A stretch of 64,000 bases of DNA from Rikenellaceae bacterium (GTDB lineage Bacteria > Bacteroidota > Bacteroidia > Bacteroidales > Rikenellaceae): the NCBI GenBank assembly GCA_015060065.1, contig SUZF01000005.1, positions 1 through 64,000 on the forward strand, written 5' to 3'. Positions 30,797 through 39,891 of the stretch are shown one piece after another. The stretch's first letter is position 1; each line of letters starts with the position of its first letter. The position numbers and the translations under genes are program-made. The notes beneath the pieces are model-generated. The model ran no database searches, was not told the origin of the DNA, and saw only the letters and a list, made by a program, of their open reading frames with translations.

Positions 30797-31918
30797 ATGA
30801 AAATCTGCATTGTTGGCCCTGCATATCCCTATCGTGGTGGTCTTGCCTCGATAATGGAGACTATGGCGCGTGTCTATCAGGCGGCAGGACACGATGTGCG
30901 GATTTACACCTTTACGGTGCAGTATCCCTCTCTGCTCTTTCCGGGTAAGACTCAATACGTTACAACACCACCGCCCACAGATTTGCATATCGAGCGGGTG
31001 CTTAATAATGCCAATCCGCTGAATTGGATAAAGGTGGGTCTGCGCCTACGTCGTGAGGCTCCGGATATGGTGTTGATGAAGTATTGGACTCCGTTTATGG
31101 CACCGGCATTCGGCACGGTGGCCCGTATAGCCCGCTCGAATGGCAAGACAAAGGTAATATGCCAAATCGATAATGTCGAGCCACACGAACACCACTTTAT
31201 CGACCGCCCATGTAATCGCTACTATCTGGGTGCTGTGGATGGGTTTGTCTATATGTCCGAGCAGGTGCATGGCGAACTTCGCGCTTACACTTCGGCACCG
31301 GCAATATTCTCGCCTCATCCGATGTTCGAGAATTTTGGCGAGAGGGTTGAACGTAAGGAGGCGTGCGCAAGACTCGGCCTTGATGCCGACAAGAGGTATC
31401 TGCTCTTCTTTGGACTTATCCGCGATTATAAAGGGTTGGACCTGCTGTTGGAGGCTTTCGAGAAGATTGAAAATCCCTCGTTGCGACTGCTTGTTGCCGG
31501 GGAGTTCTATAACGATAAGGAGCAGTATCGCGCAGCCCTCGACCGTTTGGGCGAGAGGGTAGTGCTACACGAAGGTTTTGTGCGCGATGAGGATGTGCGC
31601 CACTACTTCTCGGTGGCCGATGCGCTCGTTCTGCCCTATCGTACCGCTACGCAGAGCGGTGTTACGCAGATTGCCTATAACTTCTCGGTGCCGATGGTTG
31701 TAACCCGCGTGGGCGGACTGCCGGAGATTGTGCCTGATGGCAGGGTGGGGCTTGTCTGCGAGCCTACTGCCGAGAGTATTGCCGAGGCTGTGTCGAGCCT
31801 CTACGAGGGCGATACGCTTGCCCGCTTTGCCGAGAATTTCCCTGCCGAGCGCAAACGCTTCTCGTGGGAGGAGATGTGCGAGAGATTGATAGAGGTATGG
31901 AAAAAGAGTTGGGAATAG
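30797..31918 (+). CDS. GT4-type glycosyltransferase
   Basis: 373-residue glycosyltransferase with the GT-B fold, cytosolic or membrane-associated. The N-terminal acceptor half starts with KICIVGPAYPYRGGLASIMETMA. The nucleotide-sugar half has LLFFGLIRDYKGLDLLLEAF, LLVAGEFY, DALVLPYRTATQSGVTQIAY and the end of the acid-x7-E motif in VTRVGGLPEIVPDGRVGL. Donor and acceptor are unknown; a role in envelope polysaccharide or glycolipid is plausible. Its TAG stop lies in the loop of the following terminator. It follows dsbD by 42 bp. Confidence 0.87.
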   Translation: MKICIVGPAYPYRGGLASIMETMARVYQAAGHDVRIYTFTVQYPSLLFPGKTQYVTTPPPTDLHIERVLNNANPLNWIKVGLRLRREAPDMVLMKYWTPFMAPAFGTVARIARSNGKTKVICQIDNVEPHEHHFIDRPCNRYYLGAVDGFVYMSEQVHGELRAYTSAPAIFSPHPMFENFGERVERKEACARLGLDADKRYLLFFGLIRDYKGLDLLLEAFEKIENPSLRLLVAGEFYNDKEQYRAALDRLGERVVLHEGFVRDEDVRHYFSVADALVLPYRTATQSGVTQIAYNFSVPMVVTRVGGLPEIVPDGRVGLVCEPTAESIAEAVSSLYEGDTLARFAENFPAERKRFSWEEMCERLIEVWKKSWE

Positions 31919-31933
31919 TTCCCAACTCTTTTT
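31901..31933. terminator. Bidirectional terminator containing the GT stop codon
   Basis: A 15-bp stem (31901-31915 with 31919-31933) with the 3-nt loop TAG, which is the stop codon of the glycosyltransferase; T8 follows. The convergent MFS gene ends 22 bp further. Confidence 0.88.
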
Positions 31934-31954
31934 TTTATAACATCATCAATATCC

Positions 31955-33361
31955 TTATTTGCGAATATTGGGCATCTCCAAGCCGTAGCCGTTACGCTTG
32001 TCCATTACCTTCAACCAAAGGCTGAATACGAGTGCCAAGCCTCCAAGCGATGCAAACATCAACATCGGCAGAGTGTAGTTATACGAAACACCCTCCACGC
32101 CTGCTGCAATCTGCTCTGCAACACCCGGATTGCTCTTTTCGAGGGCCCAGCCGATAAGCATCGGTGTTCCGCTCAAACCGAAGTTTTGTACCCAGAAAAT
32201 CAACGAGTAGGCACTACCCAAGAAGCGCTTGTCCATAATCTTCGGAATCGAGGGCCAGAGTGATGCCGGCACCAACGAGAACGAGATTCCCAGCAGGATA
32301 ATCGCTGCAAAAGCAATCGCCTTGCTTGGATAGAGCGGCAGAACGAGTGCGAAAGTGAGGTGGCAGATAATCATCAGCAACGAGCCGAGAATAAGCATCG
32401 TGGCACCTTTGCCCTTCTTGTCGAGGAACCAACCGAGCATTGGAGTAACCAAGGCAGCACCGATGGGGAACCAACGGAATATGTCGGCTGCCATCGTTGC
32501 CGAGATGCCGAGGTTGCTCTGCAACATATTTGCTGCGAACTTCTGGAACGGGAAGATTGCCGAGTAGTAGAGTACGCAAAGCATAGCCACAATCCAGAAC
32601 AGTTTGCTCTTGAAGATATTGACCACATCTGCCAACTTGAACTCCTCCTCCGACTCGCCGGCAGCAGCCTCGGCACCGAGTTGCTTGTCGAATTTGCGGT
32701 CCATAACGCAGAAGATTGTGAAGCACAACAGACCAATGAGCAGCAGAGCCGTGCAGAATGCCACAGGGCGCACTACGGTCGGGTCAATTTCGCCTGCTAA
32801 ACGGGGCGAAATCGTGAAGATGAAGAAGACACCGACACGTGCCAAAGCCATCTCCAAGCCCATTGCCAGAGCCATCTCCTTGCCCTCGAACCACTTCGCC
32901 AGAGCCTTCGATGCGGTAATACCTGCCATTTCGCAGCCACAACCGAAAATCATAAATCCGAGCGATGCCAACTTCGCACTTCCGGGCATTGCCACCCACC
33001 ACGAGTTGAGCCAAGCCTCGAAAGCCGAGCCGGCAAACCAGTCGCTCACGGCATAGAATTTAATGCAGGCACCGAGGAACATCATCGTTGCCGACAACTC
33101 GCCCGTGAAGCGGATACCCATCTTGTCGAGAATGATACCGGCAATAATCAGGAATCCGAGTACATTGAGCAGATACTCCGAACCCATAAACGAGCCGAAT
33201 ACATCGGGAGTCCAGCCGTGGGTCTTCTGGATAATCTCCTGCAACGGCGAGATTACATCAACGAACATGTGTGCAAAGAGCATCATCAACGCAATCAGCA
33301 CCATCGCTCCCCAACGCGCCCATGCGTAGTCGTTCAGTTTCTTTTGGATAGTTTGAGTCAT
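31955..33361 (-). CDS. MFS transporter
   Basis: 468-residue inner-membrane carrier with 12 predicted helices. The MFS signature appears as GIILDKMGIRFTGE between helices 2 and 3 and GWFLDKKGKGATML in the second half; a charged loop (DRKFDKQLGAEAAAGESEEEFKLAD) separates the halves. It looks closest to the MFSD1-like/uncharacterised Bacteroidota MFS group, so a peptide or organic-anion substrate is possible but not shown. Single gene between a terminator and the TPR gene. Confidence 0.8.
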   Translation of the reverse strand: MTQTIQKKLNDYAWARWGAMVLIALMMLFAHMFVDVISPLQEIIQKTHGWTPDVFGSFMGSEYLLNVLGFLIIAGIILDKMGIRFTGELSATMMFLGACIKFYAVSDWFAGSAFEAWLNSWWVAMPGSAKLASLGFMIFGCGCEMAGITASKALAKWFEGKEMALAMGLEMALARVGVFFIFTISPRLAGEIDPTVVRPVAFCTALLLIGLLCFTIFCVMDRKFDKQLGAEAAAGESEEEFKLADVVNIFKSKLFWIVAMLCVLYYSAIFPFQKFAANMLQSNLGISATMAADIFRWFPIGAALVTPMLGWFLDKKGKGATMLILGSLLMIICHLTFALVLPLYPSKAIAFAAIILLGISFSLVPASLWPSIPKIMDKRFLGSAYSLIFWVQNFGLSGTPMLIGWALEKSNPGVAEQIAAGVEGVSYNYTLPMLMFASLGGLALVFSLWLKVMDKRNGYGLEMPNIRK

Positions 33362-33402
33362 AATTGTTTGTGTGTTAAATTGTTATTTTTTTTGAGTTGT
33401 TT

Positions 33403-35415
33403 TTATCTCTTGTGTTGAGCATATTGTTGTAGTACCTCGTATGCCTGCTCGATGCCGAGTTCTCCCGCCTTCGAGATGTCAAGGCACCCCTTGCGCGTGT
33501 CCTTCATAAATATCTGTATCAGACCGCGGTTGTAGTAAGCCTCGGCAAAGTAGGGGTTGAGGGCAATGGCTCGTGAGTAGTCCTCGAAGGCCTCCGGCAG
33601 TTCTCCCGATATGGCGAGCAGATTCGCACGGTTGTAATATGCGAAGGCGAAGTCGGGATAGAGTTTTATCGCCTTGTTCAAGTCGGCAATAGCCTCGTCA
33701 TAGTTATATGTGCGGGTCGGATTGTTTTTCAGTCGGCTTGCCGGATCCGAATCGATAGTTATACGTCTGTAAGAGTTGTCGATTGATGATATGAAGTCAA
33801 TCATCTCTGCCCGTGTTGTAGAACGATTCAGGTAGAGGAACGGATTGACCGGATTCTCGTCTATGGCAGCCGTGAAGGTATTTACCGCAGCGGTGTATTG
33901 CTTTATCAGCGACTGCGATATGCCGTAGGCGAAGAGCCTCTTCCATCGCTGTTCGCTTGTGATGTCGTGTTGCAGAGCCTCTGCCGTGCGCTGTTCGATA
34001 GCAACGAGAGAGTCGGCAGGCAGGTTGCTCTCCCCACGTGCAAGTTTGAGTTGCGGATTACCCAATGATGCGACAAAGTCGGTTACTCGTTGCGACTGAC
34101 GACGCAGTGTCGGCAACTCCTTCGCGGTGCTATCCGCAGCCATAAGCGTAAAGCGGAACAGCGGCAGCAGTGCCAGATTGTCGCCCGACTCATCACGACG
34201 TGTGGTTATGCGGTTGAAGTTGCTGCCCGAAAGTTTGCTATCGAAAGATAGCAGGCGGTCAAAGCGTCGGGTTGTATCGGCATAAATCGAGTAGGTACTA
34301 TCGCTCAAACGACTCTTGTACTCGGCAATTTTACGTTGGGCGATGTCGCGGTCGCGCTTACCTCCCTTCGCATCACGCAGAGCATAGCGCAGGGTGCTTC
34401 GGTTGAGGTAGGCATTTGCAAAATCGGGGTAGAGTTCTATCGCCTTGGTGTAATCGCCGATAGCCTGCTCAAACTCGCCTAACTGCGTGTAGAGAATGGC
34501 TCGGTTGTAATAGACCAGCACATTTTCGGGCGAGTAGTGCGCTACCTTGTTGTAATCCTCCAAGGCGCGGTTGTAGTCGCCTATGCGTGAGCGCAGTATC
34601 GCGCGGTTGAAGTAGGTGAGCGAGTTTGTCGAGTCGAGGGAGATAACCTTGTCGAAATCGTCGAGTGACTGCATCGGACGATTGGTTTCGGAATAGACCA
34701 ATGCGCGGTTGAAGAGCGAGGGAATGTGCGTCGAATCGTAGCGTACTGCCATATCGAAATCGCGCTCTGCCTCCTCGAAACGCTTCTGCTGCATATAGAG
34801 CGCACCGCGACGGTTGTAACTGTCGGGATTCTCGCGATTGGTGCGGATAGCGGTGTCGAAATTCTCGTAGGCACGCAACGTGTCTTTCAGATAGAGGTAG
34901 CAGATTCCGCGATTGATGTAGGCATCGGCAACCTTGCGTTCCTGATTGATAAACTTATCAAAATCTTCGATTGCCTCGCTGAATTGTTGGTTCAGCAGGC
35001 GTGTAACACCTCGGCTGTAATAGGGGTTGGGCAGGTCGGGGCGCAGGTCGATAGCCTCCTTGAAGTCGCGCAGAGCATCGTCGTAGTTGCCCATACGCGA
35101 GCGTGTTATGGCGCGATAGGTATAGGCGGTCGTAAATACGGGATTCTTGCTTATGGCAATCGAGAAATCCTCGTCGGCACCCAGCAGGTCATCGAGGTTG
35201 TACTTGGCGATGCCTCGCAAGAAATAACCTTCGTATGCGCTATCATCGAAACGTAGCAGGGTGTTGAGTGTGCGGATGGCCTCGTGATAGTCGTTCTGCA
35301 TCATCATCTGCCTACCGAGCCAGAAGAAGTACTCCTTGTTGTATTGCGCACGCAGGGGCGCCCCGCACCAAATCAGCACGAAGACAGCTACTAAACTCAA
35401 TACAAACTTTTTCAT
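33403..35415 (-). CDS. Tetratricopeptide-repeat protein, exported
   Basis: 670-residue exported protein. The signal peptide ends APLRAQ. Residues about 25-350 are about nine tandem TPRs (34-residue units such as DNYDDALRDFKEAIDLRPDLPNPYYSRGVTR); a non-repeat segment with LSGSNFNRITTRRDESGDNLALL spans about 380-500, and further TPRs occur at 490-525 and 570-660. No catalytic motif. It is probably a periplasmic or outer-membrane scaffold. It ends 41 bp upstream of the MFS start, so the two may be co-transcribed. Confidence 0.85.
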   Translation of the reverse strand: MKKFVLSLVAVFVLIWCGAPLRAQYNKEYFFWLGRQMMMQNDYHEAIRTLNTLLRFDDSAYEGYFLRGIAKYNLDDLLGADEDFSIAISKNPVFTTAYTYRAITRSRMGNYDDALRDFKEAIDLRPDLPNPYYSRGVTRLLNQQFSEAIEDFDKFINQERKVADAYINRGICYLYLKDTLRAYENFDTAIRTNRENPDSYNRRGALYMQQKRFEEAERDFDMAVRYDSTHIPSLFNRALVYSETNRPMQSLDDFDKVISLDSTNSLTYFNRAILRSRIGDYNRALEDYNKVAHYSPENVLVYYNRAILYTQLGEFEQAIGDYTKAIELYPDFANAYLNRSTLRYALRDAKGGKRDRDIAQRKIAEYKSRLSDSTYSIYADTTRRFDRLLSFDSKLSGSNFNRITTRRDESGDNLALLPLFRFTLMAADSTAKELPTLRRQSQRVTDFVASLGNPQLKLARGESNLPADSLVAIEQRTAEALQHDITSEQRWKRLFAYGISQSLIKQYTAAVNTFTAAIDENPVNPFLYLNRSTTRAEMIDFISSIDNSYRRITIDSDPASRLKNNPTRTYNYDEAIADLNKAIKLYPDFAFAYYNRANLLAISGELPEAFEDYSRAIALNPYFAEAYYNRGLIQIFMKDTRKGCLDISKAGELGIEQAYEVLQQYAQHKR

Positions 35416-35569
35416 CTTCTCGTTCTCCTTCTTCTAAACGCTCTAACCCTGCAAAAATTGTAGAATTTTTACTCCTTTCTCTTATCACTCCTTTCGTCTC
35501 CCTTGTTTGGAGTCATATTGGTAGATAAAGGGAAATAATTGTGAATTTATTTGTGGTCGTCAAAGGTCT

Positions 35570-35616
35570 AATTGTAAATTGTGAATTGTGAATTGTAAAT
35601 TGTGAATTGTGAATTG
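35570..35616. repeat. 7-bp tandem array (aattgtg/aattgta)
   Basis: About six heptamer units just downstream of the era stop codon. Confidence 0.88.
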
Positions 35617-35621
35617 ACTCC

Positions 35622-36503
35622 CTACTCTTGTTCATATCCGAATCGTCGGAGTTGTCGTTCGCTGTTGCGCCAGTCGCCACCTACCTTGACGAATAGTTGC
35701 AGGAATACGCGCTTGCCGAGGAACTTTTCGAGGTCCTGACGTGCCTGCATTCCCACCTTTTTGAGCATCTCGCCCTTGTGACCTATGACGATTCCCTTCT
35801 GCGAGTCGCGTGTGACGTAAATCGTTGCCGATATGCGGTCGATAGCGGCCTCCTCCTTGTACGAATCAATCTCGATTTCGCAACAGTAGGGTATCTCCTT
35901 GTCGTAGTTGAGCAGAATCTTTTCGCGGATAATCTCCGAGGCAAAGAAGCGCAAGGTCTTGTCCGTGAGCGTATCTTTCGGGTAGTAAGGCTCGCCTTCG
36001 GGCAATCTTTCGAGAATCATATCGAAGATTCCCCCGATGTTGAAACCTTCGCGTGCCGATGCGGGAGCAATGACCGCTTCGGGCAGTCGCTCATGCCACT
36101 TATCGACCAGCGCATCGAGTGCTTCGGGGGTGGTAAGGTCAATTTTGTTGATTACCACGATGGTCGGTATTCCGCTACGGGCAATACGGTCGAGTACCTC
36201 TGCCGAGCGGTCGCTCTGCTCGACGGTGTCGGTAACGTAGAGAATCACATCGGCATCCTTGACGGCTCCATTCACGAACTTCATCATCGACTCCTGCAAT
36301 TTGTAGTTGGGTTTCAGGATTCCCGGAGTGTCCGAATAGACAATCTGGAAATCGTCGCCATTGACGATACCCATAATGCGGTGTCGCGTGGTCTGCGCCT
36401 TGGATGTGATGATAGACAATCTCTCGCCCACGAGGGCATTCATCAGTGTCGATTTGCCGACATTGGGATTGCCGATAATATTTACAAAACCTGATTTGTG
36501 CAT
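35622..36503 (-). CDS. era: GTPase Era
   Basis: Ribosome-assembly GTPase that binds the 3' end of 16S rRNA; 293 residues. G1 GNPNVGKST (11-19), switch region TRHRIMGIVNG, G3 DTPG, G4 NKID, G5 in APASAREG. The C-terminal KH domain ends with QLFVKVGGDWRNSERQLRRFGYEQE and contains GHKGEMLKKVGMQAR. Promoter TATCTTTG (minus, 36527-36534). It sits downstream of rpsU. Confidence 0.96.
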   Translation of the reverse strand: MHKSGFVNIIGNPNVGKSTLMNALVGERLSIITSKAQTTRHRIMGIVNGDDFQIVYSDTPGILKPNYKLQESMMKFVNGAVKDADVILYVTDTVEQSDRSAEVLDRIARSGIPTIVVINKIDLTTPEALDALVDKWHERLPEAVIAPASAREGFNIGGIFDMILERLPEGEPYYPKDTLTDKTLRFFASEIIREKILLNYDKEIPYCCEIEIDSYKEEAAIDRISATIYVTRDSQKGIVIGHKGEMLKKVGMQARQDLEKFLGKRVFLQLFVKVGGDWRNSERQLRRFGYEQE

Positions 36504-36526
36504 AGTTTTTAATCGGTTATATCTGA

Positions 36527-36534
36527 CAAAGATA
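36527..36534 (-). promoter_or_regulatory. -7 box of era
   Basis: TATCTTTG on the minus strand, 23 bp before the era ATG, inside the imperfect dyad TTATCT..AGAT-ATAA. Confidence 0.6.
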
Positions 36535-36622
36535 ACGCTTTTCTCGGTTAAATTAAAATTTGAAGTTCTATTCCGGGAGATTTCTGCTCAAACAGCCTAA
36601 AATTCGGTTGCGCCGGATGTAG

Positions 36623-36658
36623 CAAGGGCTGTCGCAACGCAATGTTGGACAGCCCTTG
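36623..36658. terminator. Hairpin downstream of rpsU
   Basis: An 11-bp stem (36623-36633 with 36648-36658) extended by an inner CAAC/GTTG stem, 20 bp past the rpsU stop. There is no T-run, so termination is likely but not certain. Confidence 0.6.
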
Positions 36659-36678
36659 GCTTATCGAGAGTTTAAGAC

Positions 36679-36870
36679 CTACTCCTCGTCACGATACATA
36701 TGCTCAACGTAGATAGCGTGCTGCATACGCTCGCGCTTCTCAATCGAAGGCTTGGTGAAATACTGGCGACGACGCAACTCTTTGAGAACGCCGGTGCGCT
36801 CGTACTTACGCTTAAACTTTTTGAGGGCTCTTTCGATGTTTTCTCCCTCCTTTACAGGCATGATAATCAT
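36679..36870 (-). CDS. rpsU: 30S ribosomal protein S21
   Basis: 63-residue basic protein of the small ribosomal subunit: MIIMPVKEGENIERALKKF, KFKRKYERTGVLKELRRRQYF, then a KPSIEKRERMQ tail, all typical of S21. Bacteroidota 30S subunits can hide the anti-Shine-Dalgarno near S21, which fits the weak Shine-Dalgarno sites in this window. Confidence 0.95.
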   Translation of the reverse strand: MIIMPVKEGENIERALKKFKRKYERTGVLKELRRRQYFTKPSIEKRERMQHAIYVEHMYRDEE

Positions 36871-36944
36871 AATATTCGTGTTTTAATTTGTTTCTAAAAT
36901 AAGTTAATTGAAAAAAGTGTTTTGTCTGCTAAAAAAGTTGTAAT

Positions 36945-38012
36945 CTACTCTCTGTTGCGTGTAAATCGAAGATACGGACGCAGCCTTTCGGCCTCGTCAC
37001 GAGTGAATATTTTGTCATCAATCATCTCTTCGATTCTACTCCAACCTCCTTTCAATTGTCTTGTTTTAAGTAATTTTCGCAGGGCCCGGTCACTTATATA
37101 TGGGTGAGCCGCCAACCTTTGCGAGCGTGCAAAGTTAATATCAATTTTTGAAATATTGCAACTATCGCAATAAATTTGTTGCAAAATTTTCTCAAAATTG
37201 CTCTCTGTGACCGATTTTACCTCTGCCAACTGCTCCACTCGGACAAATCCGCCTAACTTTTTGCGGTAATCCATAATCGCGACAACGCTCTTCTCGCCTA
37301 TGCCGTAGATGCTGCGCAGTGTTGCCGAGTCGGCTCCATTGAGTTCTATTTTGCCGTCGGCATCTGCTGCTTTGTTACTTTTGGGAAAGATGATGTAGCG
37401 GGCGAGGGTGTCGCACTCCGCTGCGGGAATAACGTAACACTCGCGCACCTCCTCGATGTTGCGCAGTCCGCCACGCATATCGCGGTAGCGTAGAAATGCC
37501 GTTGCCCGACGATGTGAGAAACCTATCGTTCGCAGGTAGGCAATCGTTACGGTGTCAATGCGGAATCTTTCGTAGCGGATTACCGAATCACGCCTCTCTC
37601 GGTCGAAGTGTTGTTCAAAGGGTTTCGGAGCATATTCAGCAGCAATCGAGATGTAGGGCTTCAAGGCGCGATATGCCGAGTCCGTGACACCATAGCAGGT
37701 TGCAAACTCCTCCGGTATGGCGAAGACCTTGCCTCTGCGACGATACTTTACAATGCCGGCTGCGGTTGTCTTCGAGAGTCCGAGTGCAACGAAGTCCTCG
37801 AATGTGGCGGTGTTGGGGTCGAATTGGAACGGCTCGATAGAGGTCGCTGTCCGCGTATCCGCATCTGCCGAGCCTTTCGTTGCTGTATCACTCCTTCCTT
37901 GTTCTTCATCTTGGCGGCGTGGCTCTGCCAACGTAACCACCAGAACCACTATTGCCAATAGCGGCAACAGATAGACCAATCCGCGACGGTTACTCTTCGA
38001 AAACAACTCCAT
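36945..38012 (-). CDS. Helix-hairpin-helix (ComEA-like) protein with four repeats
   Basis: 355-residue protein with one N-terminal membrane segment (YLLPLLAIVVLVVTLA), a low-complexity linker, then four ComEA-like helix-hairpin-helix units: FDPNTATFEDFVALGLSKTT, IDTVTIAYLRTIGFSHRRA, LNGADSATLRSIYGIGEKS and INFARSQRLAAHPYISDRA. ComEA-type domains bind DNA; here four in tandem suggest a membrane-tethered DNA-binding protein, possibly in uptake. I start at 38012 (MELFSKSNRRGL) because the longer frame would enter the ubiD-family gene. It starts 28 bp after that gene's stop. Confidence 0.82.
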   Translation of the reverse strand: MELFSKSNRRGLVYLLPLLAIVVLVVTLAEPRRQDEEQGRSDTATKGSADADTRTATSIEPFQFDPNTATFEDFVALGLSKTTAAGIVKYRRRGKVFAIPEEFATCYGVTDSAYRALKPYISIAAEYAPKPFEQHFDRERRDSVIRYERFRIDTVTIAYLRTIGFSHRRATAFLRYRDMRGGLRNIEEVRECYVIPAAECDTLARYIIFPKSNKAADADGKIELNGADSATLRSIYGIGEKSVVAIMDYRKKLGGFVRVEQLAEVKSVTESNFEKILQQIYCDSCNISKIDINFARSQRLAAHPYISDRALRKLLKTRQLKGGWSRIEEMIDDKIFTRDEAERLRPYLRFTRNRE

Positions 38013-38040
38013 AAGTCGGTAGGTTAGGGTAGTTAGACGA

Positions 38041-39876
38041 TTACCACTGCTCACTCTCGGAGAGTAACAACTGTCGATAGCGACGCGATGGCGATGGCAG
38101 GAACTCTCCGCAATCGTACTCCGCCCAGCGCGAATCGACAAGTTCAATTGTTGCAGGCGATGCCGTCACAACATTCGGGAAGCGCGAAGGATTACCCTCT
38201 GCTCCCGGTCGCTTACTACGGGCATCCAAGATGAGCGCATTGCCGACTGAACGAACATCGCGACGGGGGTCGCTGTTGGCTGCACCGAGCCATACAAGGT
38301 CGCTTGCGGGCAAACCCTCGGCTCGCGAGTCGAAGACGGCAATGTAATTGACCTTGTCGAGTCCATTTTTGCGGATGAATGATTCAATATCGGCATACTC
38401 TTCGGCAAAGAGTACAACAGCACCCCAAGCCTCGGTATAATCGGTCAAAACTGCCGTCACACCATCCGACGGCTCGATTTTTTCGGGCAGACGGTATGGC
38501 TCGACTTTCGATTGGGGGTCGATGTCGGTCGTGTCTATGGCGAGTTTTCCGCCATAACCGTTTGTCGCGGTGGCGTGGTCAAGAACGTCGTAAACGCCCT
38601 CGCTGCGGATTATGTTTTGCGAGGTATCAACCCTGCGCAACAGAGCCGCCAGCGTGGCATTATCGCGTATATCAAGTCCCTGTGGTACGGCGACCATATA
38701 TTTATTGAACATCATCTGCCCTGCGCCCCAAAGCGATTGTACAACCTTCGTTACCTGCCCTGCGTAGCGTTTGCGTAGCGAGATAATCACGATATTGTGG
38801 GCTGTACCCTCGAAGGGCATAGTCATATCCTCGATTTCGGGCTGTATGGCAAGACGTATCGGTGCTAAAAATATCTTTTCACTCGCCTTGCCGATGTAGG
38901 CATCCTCTTGTGGCGGAATACCGACCAGAGTGGCGGGATAGACCGCATCGCGACGATGAGTAATGGCGGTGATGTGGAAGCGGGGGTAGAGGTCGGTCAG
39001 GGAGTAAAATCCCGTGTGGTCACCGAATGGGCCCTCCACAAACTTCTCCTCCGCGGTATCAACATATCCCTCGATAACAAAATCGCAATCTTCGGGAATC
39101 CAGATATCATTTGTCAGCGATTTTACCAATCTGACGGGTCGCTGGCGCAGAAATCCTGCGAGCAGATACTCGTCCATATTATCGGGCATCGGAGCCGTTG
39201 CACTGAATGTGTAGGCGGGGTCACCACCGAGTGCAACGGTCACGGGCATACGTCTGCCCTGTGCCTTGTACCCTTCGTAGTGGCGCGCTCCGGTCTTGTG
39301 GATATGCCAATGCATTCCCGTAGTCTTGCCGTCGATAACCTGCATACGATACATTCCGACATTGCGTACCCCTGTATCCGGGTCGATTGTATTAACCATT
39401 GGCAGTGTTACGAAACGACCTCCGTCAGAGGGCCAGCACTTCAATACGGGCAATCGCTCGATATCGGCATCCTCGCCCATGAGAACGACCTGCTGACACG
39501 CTCCGCGACCCTTTACTTTTTTCGGAAACCACTTGGCAACATCCGTAAGCATCGGCAACATCCGCACCTTCTCGATAAGTGACCCTTTGGGCGAGAGAGC
39601 CTCTTTGAGGAGGGTGTCAATACGTGCCGGCAACTCGTCGAGAAACTCCACACCGAGAGCAAGGGCGATTCTTCGCTCCGACCCCATCATATTGGTCAGC
39701 ACCGGAAAACCACTCTCGGTATTCTCAAAAAGTAGTGCTTTGCCGCCACCTTCCGCCTTCGAGAAGCGGTCGGTAATCTCGGCAATCTCTCCGTCCGAAG
39801 AGACGAGAGTGCCGATGCGAACCAACTCACCGGCACTCTCCAATCTGTTTATAAAATCCGCTAACGATTTATACAT
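38041..39876 (-). CDS. UbiD-family decarboxylase
   Basis: 611-residue prenylated-FMN-dependent (de)carboxylase of the UbiD superfamily. Recognisable blocks: NMMGSERRIALALG, QQVVLMGEDADIERLPVLKCWPSDGGRF, GMYRMQVIDGKTTGMHWHIHKTGARHY, PFGDHTGFYS and TAHNIVIISLRKRYAGQ. The family acts in ubiquinone, menaquinone (futalosine route) and aromatic metabolism; I see no other quinone gene or ubiX here, so the substrate is open. It lies 15 bp after the organophosphate antiporter gene and 28 bp before the HhH gene. Confidence 0.85.
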   Translation of the reverse strand: MYKSLADFINRLESAGELVRIGTLVSSDGEIAEITDRFSKAEGGGKALLFENTESGFPVLTNMMGSERRIALALGVEFLDELPARIDTLLKEALSPKGSLIEKVRMLPMLTDVAKWFPKKVKGRGACQQVVLMGEDADIERLPVLKCWPSDGGRFVTLPMVNTIDPDTGVRNVGMYRMQVIDGKTTGMHWHIHKTGARHYEGYKAQGRRMPVTVALGGDPAYTFSATAPMPDNMDEYLLAGFLRQRPVRLVKSLTNDIWIPEDCDFVIEGYVDTAEEKFVEGPFGDHTGFYSLTDLYPRFHITAITHRRDAVYPATLVGIPPQEDAYIGKASEKIFLAPIRLAIQPEIEDMTMPFEGTAHNIVIISLRKRYAGQVTKVVQSLWGAGQMMFNKYMVAVPQGLDIRDNATLAALLRRVDTSQNIIRSEGVYDVLDHATATNGYGGKLAIDTTDIDPQSKVEPYRLPEKIEPSDGVTAVLTDYTEAWGAVVLFAEEYADIESFIRKNGLDKVNYIAVFDSRAEGLPASDLVWLGAANSDPRRDVRSVGNALILDARSKRPGAEGNPSRFPNVVTASPATIELVDSRWAEYDCGEFLPSPSRRYRQLLLSESEQW

Positions 39877-39891
39877 TCGTTACACTTTTGA

